A DNA stretch of 54,980 nucleotides from Clostridia bacterium (GCA_017450025.1 JAFSYJ010000011.1:1-54980); one strand, 5' to 3'; counted from the stretch's first letter, positions 17,675 to 26,708 are shown. Translations and numbers: made by a program. Notes: generated by a model from the sequence alone, not told the origin.

Positions 17675-18512
17675 TTTTTTCTTTTTTTATGAGGCGTAAA
17701 AGCTCGTTTACGCACTCCTCCACATTGATTATTTTATCGTTAACATCAAATCCGCAAGCTTTTAAGTTATACATAAGCTCCGTGACCTGAGGCGTATCAA
17801 GTCCAAGAGATTTAATGCGCTCCCTTTGGGTCAAAACATCTTTTGGCGTACCGTCAAGGCATACCGAGCCACCGGACATAACGATTATCCTGTCGGCAAG
17901 AGCTGCCTCGTCCATATAGTGCGTGATAAGCACAATGGTGATACCAAGCTCGCGGTTAAGCTGCTTTACGGTGTTTATTATTTCACGCCTGCCCGAAGGG
18001 TCAAGCATAGCGGTAGGCTCGTCAAGTACTATGCATTGAGGTTTCATCGCAAGAATTCCTGCTATGGCAATACGCTGTTTTTGACCGCCGGAAAGATGGT
18101 GCGGTGCGGCTTCCGCAAATTCCCTCATTCCGACAACATCAAGAGCCCAATCAACACGCTTGCGGATTTCAGACGGTTCTACGCCCAAATTTTCAGGGCC
18201 GAAGGCAACATCTTCTTCAACGATTGTCGCGACAAGCTGATTGTCAGGGTTTTGAAAGACCATACCAATATTTTTGCGGATATCGTATATTTTGTCTTCA
18301 TCTGCGGAGTCAATGCCACAGACATAAGCCTTTCCACCCGTGGGGAGCAAAATAGCGTTCATCAGCTTTGCAAAGGTGGACTTGCCGCTGCCGTTTCTGC
18401 CAAGAACCGCCACAAATTCGCCTTCTATAATATTAATATTTATGTCATTAAGGACATCGGTTACTTTGTCTTCGCTTTTGTATGAAAATTTAAGTTCTTC
18501 GGTTTTTATCAT
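17667..18512 (-). CDS. ecfA1: ECF transporter ATPase EcfA1
   Basis: Partner ATPase of EcfA2. Walker [20 protein letters not shown]-loop [26 protein letters not shown], signature [13 protein letters not shown] and Walker [14 protein letters not shown] are intact. I place the start at the ATG at 18512 (MIKTEELKF), because an upstream ATG at 18554 would add 14 residues lying within the end of the methyltransferase gene. No strong Shine-Dalgarno site is visible, so translation may be coupled to the upstream gene. Confidence 0.93.
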   Translation of the reverse strand: MIKTEELKFSYKSEDKVTDVLNDININIIEGEFVAVLGRNGSGKSTFAKLMNAILLPTGGKAYVCGIDSADEDKIYDIRKNIGMVFQNPDNQLVATIVEEDVAFGPENLGVEPSEIRKRVDWALDVVGMREFAEAAPHHLSGGQKQRIAIAGILAMKPQCIVLDEPTAMLDPSGRREIINTVKQLNRELGITIVLITHYMDEAALADRIIVMSGGSVCLDGTPKDVLTQRERIKSLGLDTPQVTELMYNLKACGFDVNDKIINVEECVNELLRLIKKEKND

Positions 18513-18523
18513 TGTTTCACAGC

Positions 18524-19366
18524 CTAAATTATCAATCTCCCTGTTGCTCCGCACGGCAGATATAAACCGCTTGAGGTTATGGGGAGTCCTATTTCGTCCG
18601 CTTCCGCCTTTGCGTGCAGGGCAAGGGAAATTATATTTTTAATTACGGTAGGCGCAAGGCCTGTCGTATATGAATTTATAATAAAAAATGCGGGATCGTC
18701 GCTGAGGACTTCTGCGCAAAGGCGCGCAAAGGTGTAAATTTTGTCCTCCATTTTCCACAGTTCGCCGCCTGGACCGCGCCCGTATGACGGAGGGTCCATT
18801 ATAATTCCGTCGTATTTGTGGCCGCGCTTGATTTCGCGGACAATAAACTTTTCACAGTCGTCAACGATAAATCTCACATATCTGTCAGCAAGACCTGACA
18901 GGGCTAAATTCTCCTTTGCCCAGGTGACCATACCCTTTGACGCGTCTACATGAACTACATCTGCGCCTGCTTCTGCCGCGGCAAGCGTAGCTCCGCCCGT
19001 ATAGGCGAAAAGATTAAGCACATTACACTTGCCATGCTTTCTGACGCGCTGTGAGATATAATCCCAATTTACCGCCTGCTCGGGGAATAAGCCTGTGTGC
19101 TTAAAGCCTGTGGGGCGGACATAGAACTTTAAATCTTTATATTTTACAGTCCAGCGCTCGGGCAGCTTTTTATAAAACTCCCACTTGCCGCCGCCGCTTT
19201 GACTGCGGTGATATACAGCGTCGATTTTTGTGCGGCAGGAGCCATCGCTTTTCCATATAACCTGTGGGTCGGGGCGCTTCAGAATAATATTGTCCCAGCG
19301 TTCGGTTTTCATACCGTCTGAAGCTTCAATAATCTCATAATCCTTCCAGCCGTTTGAGCTATACAT
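18524..19366 (-). CDS. Class I SAM-dependent rRNA methyltransferase (RlmI/RlmK-like)
   Basis: A 280-aa methyltransferase of the COG1092 type. SAM motif I is [19 protein letters not shown], motif [22 protein letters not shown], and the catalytic motif [13 protein letters not shown]. Family members methylate cytosine-C5 or guanine-N2/N7 of 23S rRNA. Compared with E. coli RlmI (about 396 aa) it lacks the N-terminal PUA domain, so its target cannot be named. It precedes ecfA1 and follows a small lipoprotein gene. Confidence 0.85.
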   Translation of the reverse strand: MYSSNGWKDYEIIEASDGMKTERWDNIILKRPDPQVIWKSDGSCRTKIDAVYHRSQSGGGKWEFYKKLPERWTVKYKDLKFYVRPTGFKHTGLFPEQAVNWDYISQRVRKHGKCNVLNLFAYTGGATLAAAEAGADVVHVDASKGMVTWAKENLALSGLADRYVRFIVDDCEKFIVREIKRGHKYDGIIMDPPSYGRGPGGELWKMEDKIYTFARLCAEVLSDDPAFFIINSYTTGLAPTVIKNIISLALHAKAEADEIGLPITSSGLYLPCGATGRLII

Positions 19367-19380
19367 AATTGCCGCCTTTC

Positions 19381-19800
19381 CTAATTTGTACTGAAAACAG
19401 GGCCGTTGTCGCCTATTTCAAGCGTTATTTCGGAAAAATTACCGAACTGAATATTGTACCATATGTAATAGTTTCCGCTCTCGCCCAAAACACGCAGGTC
19501 ATAGTATGCAGTGCTGCTGCTTGGTAGGAACGATACCTCGGCGCTTTCGGTACTTTTAAGGATTTTGTTTTTTAAAATATCCTCGCCGTATTCGTCAGTT
19601 TCGCTCGGAGCTATCCGTATTTCATAAATATCGCCACCGATGTTGTTCTTTATGGTGAACATAACAGAGCCCTCCGGCGCGTTGAGAGCCTCGCTCATAG
19701 GCTTGACGCCTTCTTCGGGCTGTGGCAGCACATCGGGCTGTTTTCCGCACGCACAAAGCACGATGGCTGCAAAAAGTATGGTTAAAACAGCCTTTTTCAT
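19381..19800 (-). CDS. Predicted lipoprotein of unknown function
   Basis: A 139-aa exported protein with signal peptide and lipobox VLCAC (Cys18). The mature part has a Pro/Glu linker and then a single beta domain with VMFTIKNNIGGDIYEIRIAPS and YYDLRVLGESGNYYIWYNI, which resembles small clostridial immunoglobulin-like surface domains. No function can be assigned. Its ATG overlaps the nagB stop codon by 4 bases, so it is translated together with nagB. Confidence 0.7.
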   Translation of the reverse strand: MKKAVLTILFAAIVLCACGKQPDVLPQPEEGVKPMSEALNAPEGSVMFTIKNNIGGDIYEIRIAPSETDEYGEDILKNKILKSTESAEVSFLPSSSTAYYDLRVLGESGNYYIWYNIQFGNFSEITLEIGDNGPVFSTN

Positions 19801-20528
19801 TTCTCTGTTTTTGCCATTGTAGCCACATCGGTTATAAGGATAACATCTTTATGAAGCTGAAGCAGTGTGGCCGGACAGCGCGTTGTGATCTTGCCGCTCA
19901 ACATGGCGTCAATTACAGGCGCTTTGCTTTCTCCGCTTATGAGTATGATTATTTTGCGTGCGTCTAAAATAGTTTTTATACCCATTGTAACAGCGTGAGT
20001 GGGAACTTTTGAAATATCGTCAAAAAATCTCGAATTAACTTCTATCGTGTTTTTTGTGAGCGCGGTTTTGTGTGTGCAGAGAGACAGCGCGTCATCAGGC
20101 TCGTTAAATCCGATATGACCGTTTACGCCAGCGCCGAGAACCTGCAAATCGATTCCGCCGGCTTCTCTTATAGCTTCTTCGTATTCAAAGCAGAACTTTT
20201 CCGTATCTTCTGACTGACCGCTTGGAATATGCACATTTGATGTGTTGATGTTTATATGTGAAAAAAGATTATCATACATAAAAGTATAATAACTTTGGCT
20301 GTCATCTTTTTCGATGGGATAGTATTCGTCAAGGTTAAATGTTGTGACCGACGAAAAATCAACCTCTCCCGTCTTGTTCATAGAAACAAGATTTTTGTAC
20401 ATTCCGACAGGGGTCGAGCCCGTTGGCAAACCGAGCACACAATCAGGCTTTGCCGCAATAGCTGCCGCAACCTCGCTTGCCGCCCGTTTACTTATTTCCT
20501 CATAGTCCTTGCATATAATTAACTGCAT
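19797..20528 (-). CDS. nagB: Glucosamine-6-phosphate deaminase
   Basis: Converts glucosamine-6-phosphate to fructose-6-phosphate and ammonia, feeding amino sugars into glycolysis. The 243-aa protein has the substrate loop VLGLPTGSTPVGMYKNL, TTFNLDEYYPI with the catalytic Asp, the family motif GAGVNGHIGFNEPDDAL containing the catalytic Asn/His/Glu group, and the late IKTILDARKIIILISG. First gene of the long minus-strand run, with a clear promoter at 20569-20597. No nagA is in the window. Confidence 0.95.
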   Translation of the reverse strand: MQLIICKDYEEISKRAASEVAAAIAAKPDCVLGLPTGSTPVGMYKNLVSMNKTGEVDFSSVTTFNLDEYYPIEKDDSQSYYTFMYDNLFSHININTSNVHIPSGQSEDTEKFCFEYEEAIREAGGIDLQVLGAGVNGHIGFNEPDDALSLCTHKTALTKNTIEVNSRFFDDISKVPTHAVTMGIKTILDARKIIILISGESKAPVIDAMLSGKITTRCPATLLQLHKDVILITDVATMAKTEK

Positions 20529-20568
20529 TTTCTTAACCCTTCTTTAATTAACATAATAATCCTTTTAC

Positions 20569-20597
20569 ATTGTAGCATATTTATTGAGCTATTTCAA
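20569..20597 (-). promoter_or_regulatory. Promoter of the nagB-led run
   Basis: Minus strand TTGAAA (20592-20597), 17 bases, TACAAT (20569-20574). Short gaps and overlaps downstream suggest this promoter could serve many of the genes down to nif3-like. Confidence 0.7.
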
Positions 20598-20686
20598 GCA
20601 ATAAAAGCAAATTTTGACAATTTGAATATGTTTTGAGCATATATAAAGGCTTATTGCATATAAATTCAACAAGAGAGGGTAAAAAA

Positions 20687-21268
20687 ATGATGAATTATAT
20701 CTGGCCTGCAATTATGATTATATCTGTTGTGGTGTCGTTTTTTACAGGTAAATTTGAAGCCGTGTCTGTTGCGGCTATTGAAGGCGCAGGCGACGGAGTA
20801 AAGCTCTGCCTTGAGCTTTGCGGCGTTATGTGCTTTTGGACGGGGATAATGGAAATTGCGGAAAAGGGCGGAATAGTCAAAAGGATCTCTAAACTCTTGT
20901 CGCCTTTAACAAGACTGCTTTTTCCTAAAATCCCGCAGAACAGCCGCGCGATGTCGGCAATTGTGATGAATATGACGGCAAATATTTTGGGTATGGCGAA
21001 TGCTGCGACGCCTCTCGGACTTAAGGCTATGCAGGAGCTTAAGGAATTAAACAAAAATAAAGACAGCGCGTCTGATGAGATGTGTATGTTTGTCGTGATA
21101 AATACGGCTTCAATTCAACTTATTCCCGCAACACTTATTGCTCTGCGTGCCGCGGCAGGCTCCGCCGCGCCTACCGAAATTATTCTTCCTGTATGGATAA
21201 CCTCCGCCGCCTCCGTTTTAGTGGGAGTGACGGCGGCAAAGATATTTCAAAAAAGAAAGGCACTTTAA
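20687..21268 (+). CDS. spmA: Spore maturation protein A
   Basis: A 193-aa multi-pass membrane protein of the nucleoside-recognition (Gate) family. With SpmB it is needed for spore core dehydration and heat resistance in Bacillus and Clostridium. It begins NYIWPAIMIISVVVSFFTGK and carries the SpmA signature LLFPKIPQNSRAMSAIVMN and NILGMANAATPLGLKAM. The ATG at 20687 follows GAGAGGG by 7 bases. Upstream sequence (TTGACA at 20614) allows a vegetative promoter, though sporulation sigma-E control is known in Bacillus. The stop overlaps the spmB start. Confidence 0.93.
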   Translation: MMNYIWPAIMIISVVVSFFTGKFEAVSVAAIEGAGDGVKLCLELCGVMCFWTGIMEIAEKGGIVKRISKLLSPLTRLLFPKIPQNSRAMSAIVMNMTANILGMANAATPLGLKAMQELKELNKNKDSASDEMCMFVVINTASIQLIPATLIALRAAAGSAAPTEIILPVWITSAASVLVGVTAAKIFQKRKAL

Positions 21269-21792
21269 TGAAAACTATATCCGCTATGGCGATTCCCGTA
21301 ATATTGCTCGTAATTTTGGCGGCGGCGCTTTTTAAAAATATTCCCGTTTACGACACATTCCTCGGCGGCGCAAAAAAGGGATTAAAAACGACCGTCGGTA
21401 TAATAGTGCCGCTTGTCGGGCTGTTGAGCGCTGTTTCGATGTTCCGCGCAAGCGGAGCACTGGAACTTATATGCCACGGGCTTTCGCCGCTTACAAAAAT
21501 CTTGGGCTTTCCGCCCGAGGCATTGCCGCTTGCGGTCTTGAGACCTGTTTCAGGCAGCGCGTCGCTCGCGGTTTTGCGCGATATATTAAATAATCACGGA
21601 GCGGATTCGTTTGCAGGAAGGGTTGCGTCTGTAATTTCGGGTTCTACGGAAACAACGCTTTACACCCTTACTGTTTATTACGGAGCTGTCGGAATAAAAA
21701 ATGCGCGCCATACATTAAAATCCGCCCTTTTGGCGGATTTTACGGGGTTTGCGATTGCGGCCGTTGCGGTCGGACTTTTTTTCAGCCGGTAA
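21268..21792 (+). CDS. spmB: Spore maturation protein B
   Basis: A 174-aa partner of SpmA, also a Gate-type membrane protein. Signatures are YDTFLGGAKKGLKTTVGI near residues 27-44, LLSAVSMFRASGALE, and the glycine-serine-rich LRPVSGSASLAVLRDIL. The start is the ATG overlapping the spmA stop (TAATG), preceded by AAAGG. Its 3' end overlaps the gpr 3' end by 11 bases on the other strand. A hairpin usable as a gpr terminator lies inside its coding region at 21717-21741. Confidence 0.93.
   Translation: MKTISAMAIPVILLVILAAALFKNIPVYDTFLGGAKKGLKTTVGIIVPLVGLLSAVSMFRASGALELICHGLSPLTKILGFPPEALPLAVLRPVSGSASLAVLRDILNNHGADSFAGRVASVISGSTETTLYTLTVYYGAVGIKNARHTLKSALLADFTGFAIAAVAVGLFFSR
21717..21741 (-). terminator. 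Probable gpr terminator inside spmB
   Basis: A 10-bp perfect stem (AAAATCCGCC with GGCGGATTTT) with a 5-base loop and flanking A/T runs, 41 bases past the gpr stop on the minus strand but within the last 76 bases of spmB. Confidence 0.6.
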
Positions 21793-22717
21793 AAACACTG
21801 ATTTCTTCGGCGCTCAAGCCTTTATGGAGCGCAAAGTTGATGCCGTTTGCAAGAATTTTTGATATGCGCTCCGCTATGGAGTCTATATCCTTTGGAGTTA
21901 CCATAGTCTGCGTGTCGCTCACGACGCTGCGGATAAGAGATTCTTTTTGATTGTCCAAAACGGTACTGTTGTCCATTGCTCCTATCAGGGCGTCTATCGT
22001 GTCTATTGCGATCGTTGCCGCATCTACTACCATCGGCACGCCTATTGCAATAACAGGAACGCCGAGAGTTTCTCTGTCAAGTGCCTTGCGCTTGTTTCCT
22101 ACGCCGCTGCCGGGACTTATGCCCGTGTCGGCGATCTGAATAGTTGTGCTGACCCTTTCCATTTTCCTTGATGCGAGCGCGTCAACCGCTATTATAACAT
22201 CAGGCTTGATGCGCTCTGCAACGCCTCTTATGATTTCGCCTGTTTCTATGCCCGTAACGCCTAAAACACCCGGTGCAATGGCGCAGACATGGGAAAGCCC
22301 GTCGCAGAATTCATGCGGCATTGTGGAAAACAGATGCCTTGTAACGACGAGGTTTGAAACCGTTTTAGGGCCTATTGAGTCGGGAGTTATACGGCTGTTG
22401 CCGAGTCCTGCCACGAGTACATTTTTCTTTTCGCAGTCACCGAGAATTTTAGTGAGTTCGTCTTTCAGGACATTTGTTATTTTTTCCGCTTCGTCTGGAT
22501 TGTTTCCGCGCAGGGCAGGAGTTTCGATTGTAATGTATATTCCGGGCTTTTTGCCTATTGCACGCTCGCCTTCTTCGTTTGTGACGCGCACGCGCGTTAT
22601 ACTGATATTTCCTCTGTCGTCTTCTTCGCTTTCTATGCCGGGGATAGAGTCAAGCTTGCTGCTCTCTTTATAGATATCCCTCGCTTCAACAGCCAAGTCT
22701 GTTCTTATATTATACAA
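21782..22717 (-). CDS. gpr: Spore germination protease GPR
   Basis: Aspartic-type endopeptidase that degrades small acid-soluble spore proteins at germination; made as a zymogen in the forespore. The protein is 311 aa from a TTG start at 22717, giving the expected N-terminus YNIRTDLAVEARDIYKE. Core motifs include VLVAGLGNSRITPDSIGP, VCAIAPGVLGVTGIETGEI and the region IIAVDALASRKMERVSTTIQIADTGISPGSGVGNKR. The TTG is supported by GAGGTGA 5 bases upstream; an in-frame ATG at 22765 lies before the terminator hairpin. That Shine-Dalgarno site is part of the 3' arm of the mscL terminator stem. Confidence 0.93.
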   Translation of the reverse strand: MYNIRTDLAVEARDIYKESSKLDSIPGIESEEDDRGNISITRVRVTNEEGERAIGKKPGIYITIETPALRGNNPDEAEKITNVLKDELTKILGDCEKKNVLVAGLGNSRITPDSIGPKTVSNLVVTRHLFSTMPHEFCDGLSHVCAIAPGVLGVTGIETGEIIRGVAERIKPDVIIAVDALASRKMERVSTTIQIADTGISPGSGVGNKRKALDRETLGVPVIAIGVPMVVDAATIAIDTIDALIGAMDNSTVLDNQKESLIRSVVSDTQTMVTPKDIDSIAERISKILANGINFALHKGLSAEEISVFTG

Positions 22718-22755
22718 AAAAATCACCTCGCCCTTATTTTTAGATAAAGGCGAGG
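22716..22755 (-). terminator. mscL terminator that contains the gpr ribosome site
   Basis: On the minus strand CCTCGCCTTTAT pairs with ATAAGGGCGAGG (one mismatch) and runs into seven T. The GAGGTGA of gpr overlaps the descending arm, and the last two T plus the next G are the TTG start codon of gpr. Confidence 0.8.
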
Positions 22756-22776
22756 TTTTATGCACATTATTTGATT

Positions 22777-23193
22777 TTATTCAACTTCAGATGTGCAATG
22801 CGGGCATCTTGTAGCTTCAATAGCAATTTCGCTCTTGCAGTACGGGCATTCTTTTGTTGTAGCTTCTTCTACAACTTCTTCATCCTTCTTTACCAAGTTG
22901 GTTACCTTGTTGATTGCCTTAATAATACAGAAGATAACAAATGCCATTATAATAAAGTTGATTACGGCTGTTATAAACTTTCCGTATCCGATCACAACCT
23001 CGGTGTTGGGTATCTGGATTGCGAGGTTGTCAAAGTTGCTTTTAAACAACAGACCAAGAAGGGGTGAGATGATATCTGCAACGAGGGAATCAACAATAGC
23101 TTTAAAAGCAGCACCGATGATAACGCCGACTGCCATATCAAGCACATTGCCCTTCATTGCAAATTCTTTGAATTCTGCAAAAAACTTTTTCAT
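22777..23193 (-). CDS. mscL: Large-conductance mechanosensitive channel with zinc ribbon
   Basis: A 138-aa membrane channel that opens under membrane tension to release solutes during osmotic downshock. The N-terminus KKFFAEFKEFAMKGNVLDMAVGVIIGAA is the classic MscL helix S1/TM1 start, and TM2 lies at about residues 72-93. After the usual cytoplasmic helix the protein ends in a zinc ribbon, with Cys116, Cys119, Cys130 and Cys133 in two CPXC knuckles. This tail is absent from E. coli MscL but occurs in some Clostridia. Confidence 0.93.
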   Translation of the reverse strand: MKKFFAEFKEFAMKGNVLDMAVGVIIGAAFKAIVDSLVADIISPLLGLLFKSNFDNLAIQIPNTEVVIGYGKFITAVINFIIMAFVIFCIIKAINKVTNLVKKDEEVVEEATTKECPYCKSEIAIEATRCPHCTSEVE

Positions 23194-23226
23194 ATGTATT
23201 ACTCCTTTTATAACATTTAAATTGCA

Positions 23227-24210
23227 TTAAAGCAATTTTTTTCTGAGTTCTTCGCCGCTTGCTGCGGAAAGCAATGCAGGCGCTATATCAAATACGGTTT
23301 TTGCGCCGAAGTCGCCCTTGCCTGCCAGACGGTATGCGGCCCTTGCGTAAGCCGTTAAAACACTCGATGTAAATTCGGGGTTGGAATCAAGCGTCAGCGA
23401 ATATTCGATAATATGCTTGTTTGCACCGCCGTTTGTCTCGCCGCTTCTGATAACAAATCCGCCGTGAGGCATTTTGTTGTGCTTTGCTTTGAGTTCTTCT
23501 TCTGTGATAAAGTTTACAACGGTGTCGTACTCGTCAAAGTAGTTCGGCATAGTTTTGATTTTTCTTTCTATTTCCGACAAGTCAGCTCCGTCTTCCGCAA
23601 CGACATAACATTCTCTCAAATGCTTTTCTCTTGTTGTGAGTTTAGGATTTTCGCCGCGCCTTACTCTGTCTATTGCGCTTTGAACGGGAACAGTATACTG
23701 TATGCCGTTTTTAACGCCTTCAACGCGTCTTATAGCGTCAGAATGACCCTGACTTACGCCCTTGCCCCAGAATGTATAAGTTTCACCCTTTGTGAGTATG
23801 CTTTCGGCATAAAGCCTGTTTAAAGAGAACATACCGGGGTCCCAGCCGACGGATATGATAGACACATTGTCGTTGGACTTTGCCGCATTATCTACGGCTG
23901 CAAAATATTGCGGAATTCTCGCGTGCGTATCAAAACTGTCTATTGTATTGAACATCGCCGCAAAGTGAGGTCCCTGAACCTCAAGGTCAGTTGCGCTGCC
24001 TCCGCAAAGAACCATTACATCAATTTTATCCTGCATGGAAGCTGCGTCGTCGCTTTTATATACATTTGTACCCTTTGCGTCAACAGACGACGGGTCGCGC
24101 CTTGTAAAAATACCGACAAGCTCCATATCGGGCGCATTGCTGACAGCAATCTGCGTTCCTTTGCCGAGATTGCCGTAGCCGACAATGCCGACTCTTATTT
24201 TTTCATTCAT
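23227..24210 (-). CDS. ddh: meso-Diaminopimelate D-dehydrogenase
   Basis: NADPH-dependent one-step conversion of tetrahydrodipicolinate and ammonia to meso-diaminopimelate, for lysine and cell wall synthesis. About 327 aa. The nucleotide site is VGIVGYGNLGKGTQIAVS at the N-terminus. Family motifs CGGSATDLEVQGPHFAAMFNT, SIISVGWDPGMFSLNRL and TFWGKGVSQGHSDAIRR are all present. The ATG at 24210 has AAGGAG 8 bases upstream; a GTG at 24219 overlaps that site. The presence of Ddh suggests DAP-type peptidoglycan. Confidence 0.95.
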   Translation of the reverse strand: MNEKIRVGIVGYGNLGKGTQIAVSNAPDMELVGIFTRRDPSSVDAKGTNVYKSDDAASMQDKIDVMVLCGGSATDLEVQGPHFAAMFNTIDSFDTHARIPQYFAAVDNAAKSNDNVSIISVGWDPGMFSLNRLYAESILTKGETYTFWGKGVSQGHSDAIRRVEGVKNGIQYTVPVQSAIDRVRRGENPKLTTREKHLRECYVVAEDGADLSEIERKIKTMPNYFDEYDTVVNFITEEELKAKHNKMPHGGFVIRSGETNGGANKHIIEYSLTLDSNPEFTSSVLTAYARAAYRLAGKGDFGAKTVFDIAPALLSAASGEELRKKLL

Positions 24211-24229
24211 AAATATCACTCCTTGATCG

Positions 24230-24898
24230 TTAATCGTACAGCTTAAGCGGACAAAAATTCAAGTAATCCGCTGAAACAAGCGTTATATTTTCGCTCTTAG
24301 GTCCCTTTGCCCAGGCCGCAGAGCCGTGCAGGTGACCGTAAATGCAAAGCTTTACTTTATATTCGTCTAAAAGCTCATAAAATCCGACATCGGGCGGATA
24401 GTGAAGCATAACGATAATCTTGTCCGAGAGCTTTGCGCCTTCTTCAAGAGAAAGCCTGAGGCGTATCAGTTCGCGCTCGTATATCTTTTCGTCATCGGTG
24501 TTAAAATCCTTGTCAAACGGGGACTTCCAGCCGCGCGTACAGCAAATTGCAAAGTCCTGAACAGGCATGGAATTATTATGTAAAAATGTTATACTGTCAA
24601 AGCCGTTGTCTGCTTTAAATTTATTAAGCTTTGCGGCCGTAGTCCACCAATAGTCGTGATTGCCCTTTGATAATATCTTTTTGCCTGGAAGATTGTTTAT
24701 AAAATCAAGATCCTTTAAGGATTCTTCCAGATAAGTGGCCCAGGAGACATCGCCGTTTATTAAAACGGTATCGTTCTCTTTTACGGACTCAACCCAATTT
24801 TGTTGTATTTTTTCAACATAATCTGTCCAGCCGAAGATATTCATAGGCTTATTTATTCCCAGCGGCAGGTGCAGATCAGAAATAGCAAATATCGCCAT
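24230..24898 (-). CDS. Calcineurin-like metallophosphoesterase
   Basis: A 222-aa cytoplasmic phosphoesterase. Metal-binding motifs are in order: AISDLHLPLG (D-X-H) near residues 5-14, LINGDVSWA (GD) near residues 46-54, SKGNHDYWW (GNHD) near residues 77-85, IVMLHYPPDVGF (late His) and CIYGHLHGSAAWAKG (GHLH). The substrate is unknown; this family includes many broad phosphodiesterases. It lies 19 bases upstream of ddh on the same strand and probably shares its transcript. Confidence 0.85.
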   Translation of the reverse strand: MAIFAISDLHLPLGINKPMNIFGWTDYVEKIQQNWVESVKENDTVLINGDVSWATYLEESLKDLDFINNLPGKKILSKGNHDYWWTTAAKLNKFKADNGFDSITFLHNNSMPVQDFAICCTRGWKSPFDKDFNTDDEKIYERELIRLRLSLEEGAKLSDKIIVMLHYPPDVGFYELLDEYKVKLCIYGHLHGSAAWAKGPKSENITLVSADYLNFCPLKLYD

Positions 24899-24999
24899 AT
24901 AACCTCACAATTATTTTAAAATGAATATTTTATATAATGTGTGACAAACTAAAACCGGTCCGCAAAACAAATCAAGCGGTCAGAAAGGTTGCATGCAAA

Positions 25000-25173
25000 A
25001 TGAAGTTTAATAAACCTCTTAAAACGGATTACCCGATTGAAGGCGTAAAATGCACCGTCGAAGGCTGTTATTATAACACGCAGGACGGAGGATGCAGCGC
25101 CGCTATGATAGAAGTGGCAAATGCCAAAGGAGCGGCAAAGACCGACTGTCAAACTTACACCGATAAACAGTAA
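25000..25173 (+). CDS. DUF1540 cysteine-rich small protein
   Basis: A 57-aa protein with four conserved Cys in the pattern GVKCTVEGCYYN, GGCSAAMIEV and TDCQTY, typical of the DUF1540 domain of Clostridia, thought to bind a metal. I use the ATG at 25000, preceded by AAAGG; an earlier in-frame ATG at 24937 overlaps a TATAAT sequence (24933-24938) that is probably the -10 box. Function unknown. Isolated between divergent and convergent genes, ending at a bidirectional terminator. Confidence 0.75.
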   Translation: MKFNKPLKTDYPIEGVKCTVEGCYYNTQDGGCSAAMIEVANAKGAAKTDCQTYTDKQ

Positions 25174-25177
25174 TTTC

Positions 25178-25205
25178 AAAAAGTGCCGCCGAAACGGCAC
25201 TTTTT
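25178..25205. terminator. Bidirectional terminator, DUF1540/thrC
   Basis: AAAAGTGCCG (25179-25188) pairs with CGGCACTTTT (25195-25204) around a 6-base loop, with T runs on both strands. Confidence 0.85.
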
Positions 25206-25208
25206 GAA

Positions 25209-26708
25209 TTATATATTGAGAAAGTCTTTTACTGCAATTTGCATACCGTCAGGCTTGCATACACGCTCAAACCTGACTTTTTTATCTTTAAGAGCTGCAA
25301 GAGACGGCGGGACTTTAAGACCGGAAATATCATGCAGCATCTCAATAATTTCAAATTCGTTTTTACCCTTAACGGCATCACTGCCACTGACAGCGCCGAC
25401 AACGCTTTTCCCGAACTTGTACGGGCTGGCGGTCGATGCGATAACTGTCTTTTTGTTGTCGCCCGTTTCCTTGATATAATCTGTATATACCTTTACCGCA
25501 ACTGCCGTATGCGTGTCAAGCGTGTAAGAATAATTTTCCTGAGTGTTTTTTATACACTCAAGAGTTTCATCGTCGTTACAGAAGCCGGCACAGAAAATAT
25601 CAGAGATTTTTTTGCGCATATCTTCGCCCACATCGTATTTGCCGTTTGATTTGAGCTCTGACATAAGCTTGTTGATTTTTTCCGTATCTCCGCCGGAAAT
25701 ATCGTATAAAAATCTTTCAAGATTGCTTGAAATAAGAATATCCATAGACGGTGAAATAGTCATCTTAAACTCGCGGTTTTTGTCATAAACGCCTGTGTTT
25801 ATAAAATCCGTAAGGACATTGTTCTCGTTTGAAGCGCAAATAAGCTTTGAAACGGGCAGTCCCATACGCTTTGCATAATACGCCGCCAGAATGTTGCCGA
25901 AGTTACCCGTAGGAACAACGATGTTTATTTCGTCGCCTGTTTGTATTTCTTCGTTTTTGATCAAATCCGCATAGGCTGAAAAATAATAAACTATCTGCGG
26001 CGCGAGCCTTCCCCAATTTATCGAATTGGCAGATGAAAACGCTTTTTTGTTTTGCTTTAAGAGGGCAGCAAAAGCTTTATCCGTAAATATTGCCTTTACA
26101 CCGTTTTGAGCGTCGTCAAAGTTGCCGTTTACGGCGCACACAAAGACATTTGAGCCTTCCTGCGTTACCATTTGAAGCTGCTGTATATGGCTGACGCCCG
26201 ACTGCGGATAAAATACAATAATTTTTGTATTGTCAACATCGCGGAAGCCTTCAAGAGCCGCCTTGCCCGTATCGCCGCTTGTTGCGACGAGGATAACGGT
26301 TTCGTTATCAAGACCGAGCTTTGCAGAAGCCGTTACCGTAAAGTGCGGCAGTATCTGAAGCGCCATATCTTTAAAAGCACAGGTCGGACCGTGCCATAAT
26401 TCAAGAATATACATATTGTTTGACAGCTTATATAAAGGAGCAATAGAGTCTGTTTCAAACTTTTCCTTGCTGTAAGCGCTGTCAATGCACTTTTTGAGCT
26501 CCGTTTCCGTAAAATCGGTAAGGTAACGGCTCAAGATAAAATAAGCTCTCTCGTTATAGCTCATCTGCGAAAGCTTTAAAAGGTCAAACCTGTCAACACG
26601 GGGAAAATCCACAGGTACAAACAGACCGCCGTCGGGGGCAAGCCCTTTAATTATTGCTTCAGACGCAGAAACTTTAACCGAATCGTTTCTCGTGCTGTTA
26701 TAGTCCAT
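25209..26708 (-). CDS. thrC: Threonine synthase
   Basis: PLP-dependent last step of threonine synthesis, converting O-phosphohomoserine to threonine. The 499-aa length identifies the long (class II-like, yeast/E. coli-type) form. Signatures are LAPDGGLFVPVDFPRV near the N-terminus, ELWHGPTCAFKDMALQ with the PLP-binding Lys near residue 116, VATSGDTGKAALEG and VPTGNFGNILAAYYAK. The start lies after a hairpin (26729-26754) that separates it from the P-loop gene. No other threonine genes are in the window. Confidence 0.95.
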   Translation of the reverse strand: MDYNSTRNDSVKVSASEAIIKGLAPDGGLFVPVDFPRVDRFDLLKLSQMSYNERAYFILSRYLTDFTETELKKCIDSAYSKEKFETDSIAPLYKLSNNMYILELWHGPTCAFKDMALQILPHFTVTASAKLGLDNETVILVATSGDTGKAALEGFRDVDNTKIIVFYPQSGVSHIQQLQMVTQEGSNVFVCAVNGNFDDAQNGVKAIFTDKAFAALLKQNKKAFSSANSINWGRLAPQIVYYFSAYADLIKNEEIQTGDEINIVVPTGNFGNILAAYYAKRMGLPVSKLICASNENNVLTDFINTGVYDKNREFKMTISPSMDILISSNLERFLYDISGGDTEKINKLMSELKSNGKYDVGEDMRKKISDIFCAGFCNDDETLECIKNTQENYSYTLDTHTAVAVKVYTDYIKETGDNKKTVIASTASPYKFGKSVVGAVSGSDAVKGKNEFEIIEMLHDISGLKVPPSLAALKDKKVRFERVCKPDGMQIAVKDFLNI

